The position numbers were made by a program, and so were the translations under genes. Positions 63,572 through 64,000 of a DNA stretch of 64,000 nucleotides are shown one piece after another. A model generated the notes under the pieces. That model did no database searches. It was not told the DNA's origin and saw only the letters and a program-made list of their open reading frames with translations. Position 1 is the first letter of the stretch, and every line of letters starts with the position of its first letter. This DNA comes from RBG-16-66-20 sp052386675. Its GTDB lineage: Bacteria > Pseudomonadota > Gammaproteobacteria > Burkholderiales > SG8-39. The stretch lies in the NCBI GenBank assembly GCA_052386675.1, contig JBQTJX010000068.1, forward strand, positions 10,143-74,142. The letters are read 5' to 3'.

Positions 63572-64000
63572 CGAGTTTCTTCTCGTAGGCGTGATAGTTG
63601 AGGTAGTCGTAGAGCTCGTCGCGGGTCTGCATGTCCGCGAGGACGCCCTTCTGGGTGCCTGTGCTGCGCAGCGTTTCATAGACGTTCAGCGCCGCCTTGT
63701 TCATGGCGCGGAAGGCCGACAGCGGGTAGAGCGCCATCGCGACGTCGGCGGAACGCAATTCCTCCACCGTGAACAGCGGCGTCTTGCCGAACTCGGTGAT
63801 GTTGGCCAGGATCGGCACCTTCACCGCGGCGGCGAACTGCCGGTACTGCGACAACTCCGTGATCGCCTCCGGAAAGATCATGTCGGCGCCGGCCTCGACG
63901 TACTTCACGGCGCGCTCGATGGCGGCCTGCAGGCCCTCGTTCGCGAGCGCGTCGGTGCGGGCGAGGACCACGAAGGCATCGTCGCCGCGCCCGTCCACCG
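63540..64000 (-). CDS. prpB: 2-methylisocitrate lyase PrpB (partial, N-terminus beyond window)
   Basis: The last ~152 residues of an isocitrate-lyase/PEP-mutase-fold enzyme are visible: FVVLARTDALANEGLQAAIE, YVEAGADMIFPEAIT, VPILANITEFGKTPLF and VAMALYPLSAFRAMNKAA. These match PrpB, which splits 2-methylisocitrate into pyruvate and succinate. The catalytic KKCG-type motif lies upstream, outside the window. It is the first visible gene of the leftward prp operon; the promoter and any PrpR-type regulator would be beyond the right edge. Confidence 0.93.
   Translation of the reverse strand, partial: VDGRGDDAFVVLARTDALANEGLQAAIERAVKYVEAGADMIFPEAITELSQYRQFAAAVKVPILANITEFGKTPLFTVEELRSADVAMALYPLSAFRAMNKAALNVYETLRSTGTQKGVLADMQTRDELYDYLNYHAYEKKLDELFAKSGGA

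Overview
The window is GC-rich, tightly packed chromosomal DNA from a Gram-negative proteobacterium, most likely a betaproteobacterium of the Burkholderiales type. Signs of this are a complete-looking prpB-prpC-prpD-acnA methylcitrate operon carrying a DUF3460 gene (a family I know mainly from betaproteobacteria), two Bug/TctC-type periplasmic solute receptors, EttA, DusA and a bacterial GlnS. No rRNA, tRNA, CRISPR array, integrase or transposase was recognised. Most gaps are under 100 bp, and many neighbouring genes share stop/start bases (ATGA, TGATG, TAGTG).

Layout. 1-8.2 kb: PQQ-type sugar dehydrogenase, EttA, FMN hydroxyacid oxidase, FAH-family hydrolase, HemL-like aminotransferase with an SDR, and a DUF3300 protein. 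8.2-11.2 kb: CoA-transferase / crotonase / Bug receptor operon. 11.2-18.5 kb: EipA-like DUF1134 protein, two EamA transporters, a three-gene operon of small unknown proteins, a dienoyl-CoA isomerase-like crotonase, a membrane Ser/Thr kinase and a CinA-type amidohydrolase. 18.5-27.5 kb: tannase-family lipoprotein, MFS transporter, cold-shock protein with a strong promoter and long leader, DUF169 protein, MetE-like protein, and a Bug / GST / MBL / NIPSNAP operon.

27.5-37.5 kb is an accessory region. It is bracketed by two toxin-antitoxin modules and has clearly lower GC between about 28.6 and 35.2 kb. It contains two decayed C-terminal fragments of a D-threonine-aldolase-type gene, a lone two-TM/TPR-like membrane protein, and a tightly coupled four-gene cassette directly behind glnS: a phosphoribosyltransferase-like protein, an ORC/CDC6-like AAA ATPase, a two-domain protein with a CARF-like GTK motif, and an N6-adenine methyltransferase with a TRD-like tail. 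The cassette is the best candidate here for an under-described conflict or defence system.

37.5-50.6 kb: membrane nucleotide cyclase, D-aminoacylase-type amidohydrolase, then a coupled run of cytidylate-kinase-like/BON fusion, TauD dioxygenase, orphan FtsX-type permease, AttH/CrtC lipocalin-like protein and a PAS-PAS-GGDEF protein; then an EamA transporter, an alpha/beta hydrolase and an MFS transporter. 50.6-55.5 kb: panE / LprI-like / dusA / class II aldolase operon, msrA and a NAD(P)-binding epimerase. 55.5-64 kb: a GbsR/MarR regulator, then a nine-gene leftward propionate operon (prpB, cut by the window edge, prpC, DUF3460, ICMT-like, prpD, a 67-aa protein, two paralogous thioredoxin-fold proteins, acnA).

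A CGATCG-centred perfect palindrome (GTAACCGATCGGTTAC or its GTTACCGATCGGTAAC variant) occurs four times across the window and is not explained by any annotated gene. All functions are read from motifs and remembered family patterns; no search was run.
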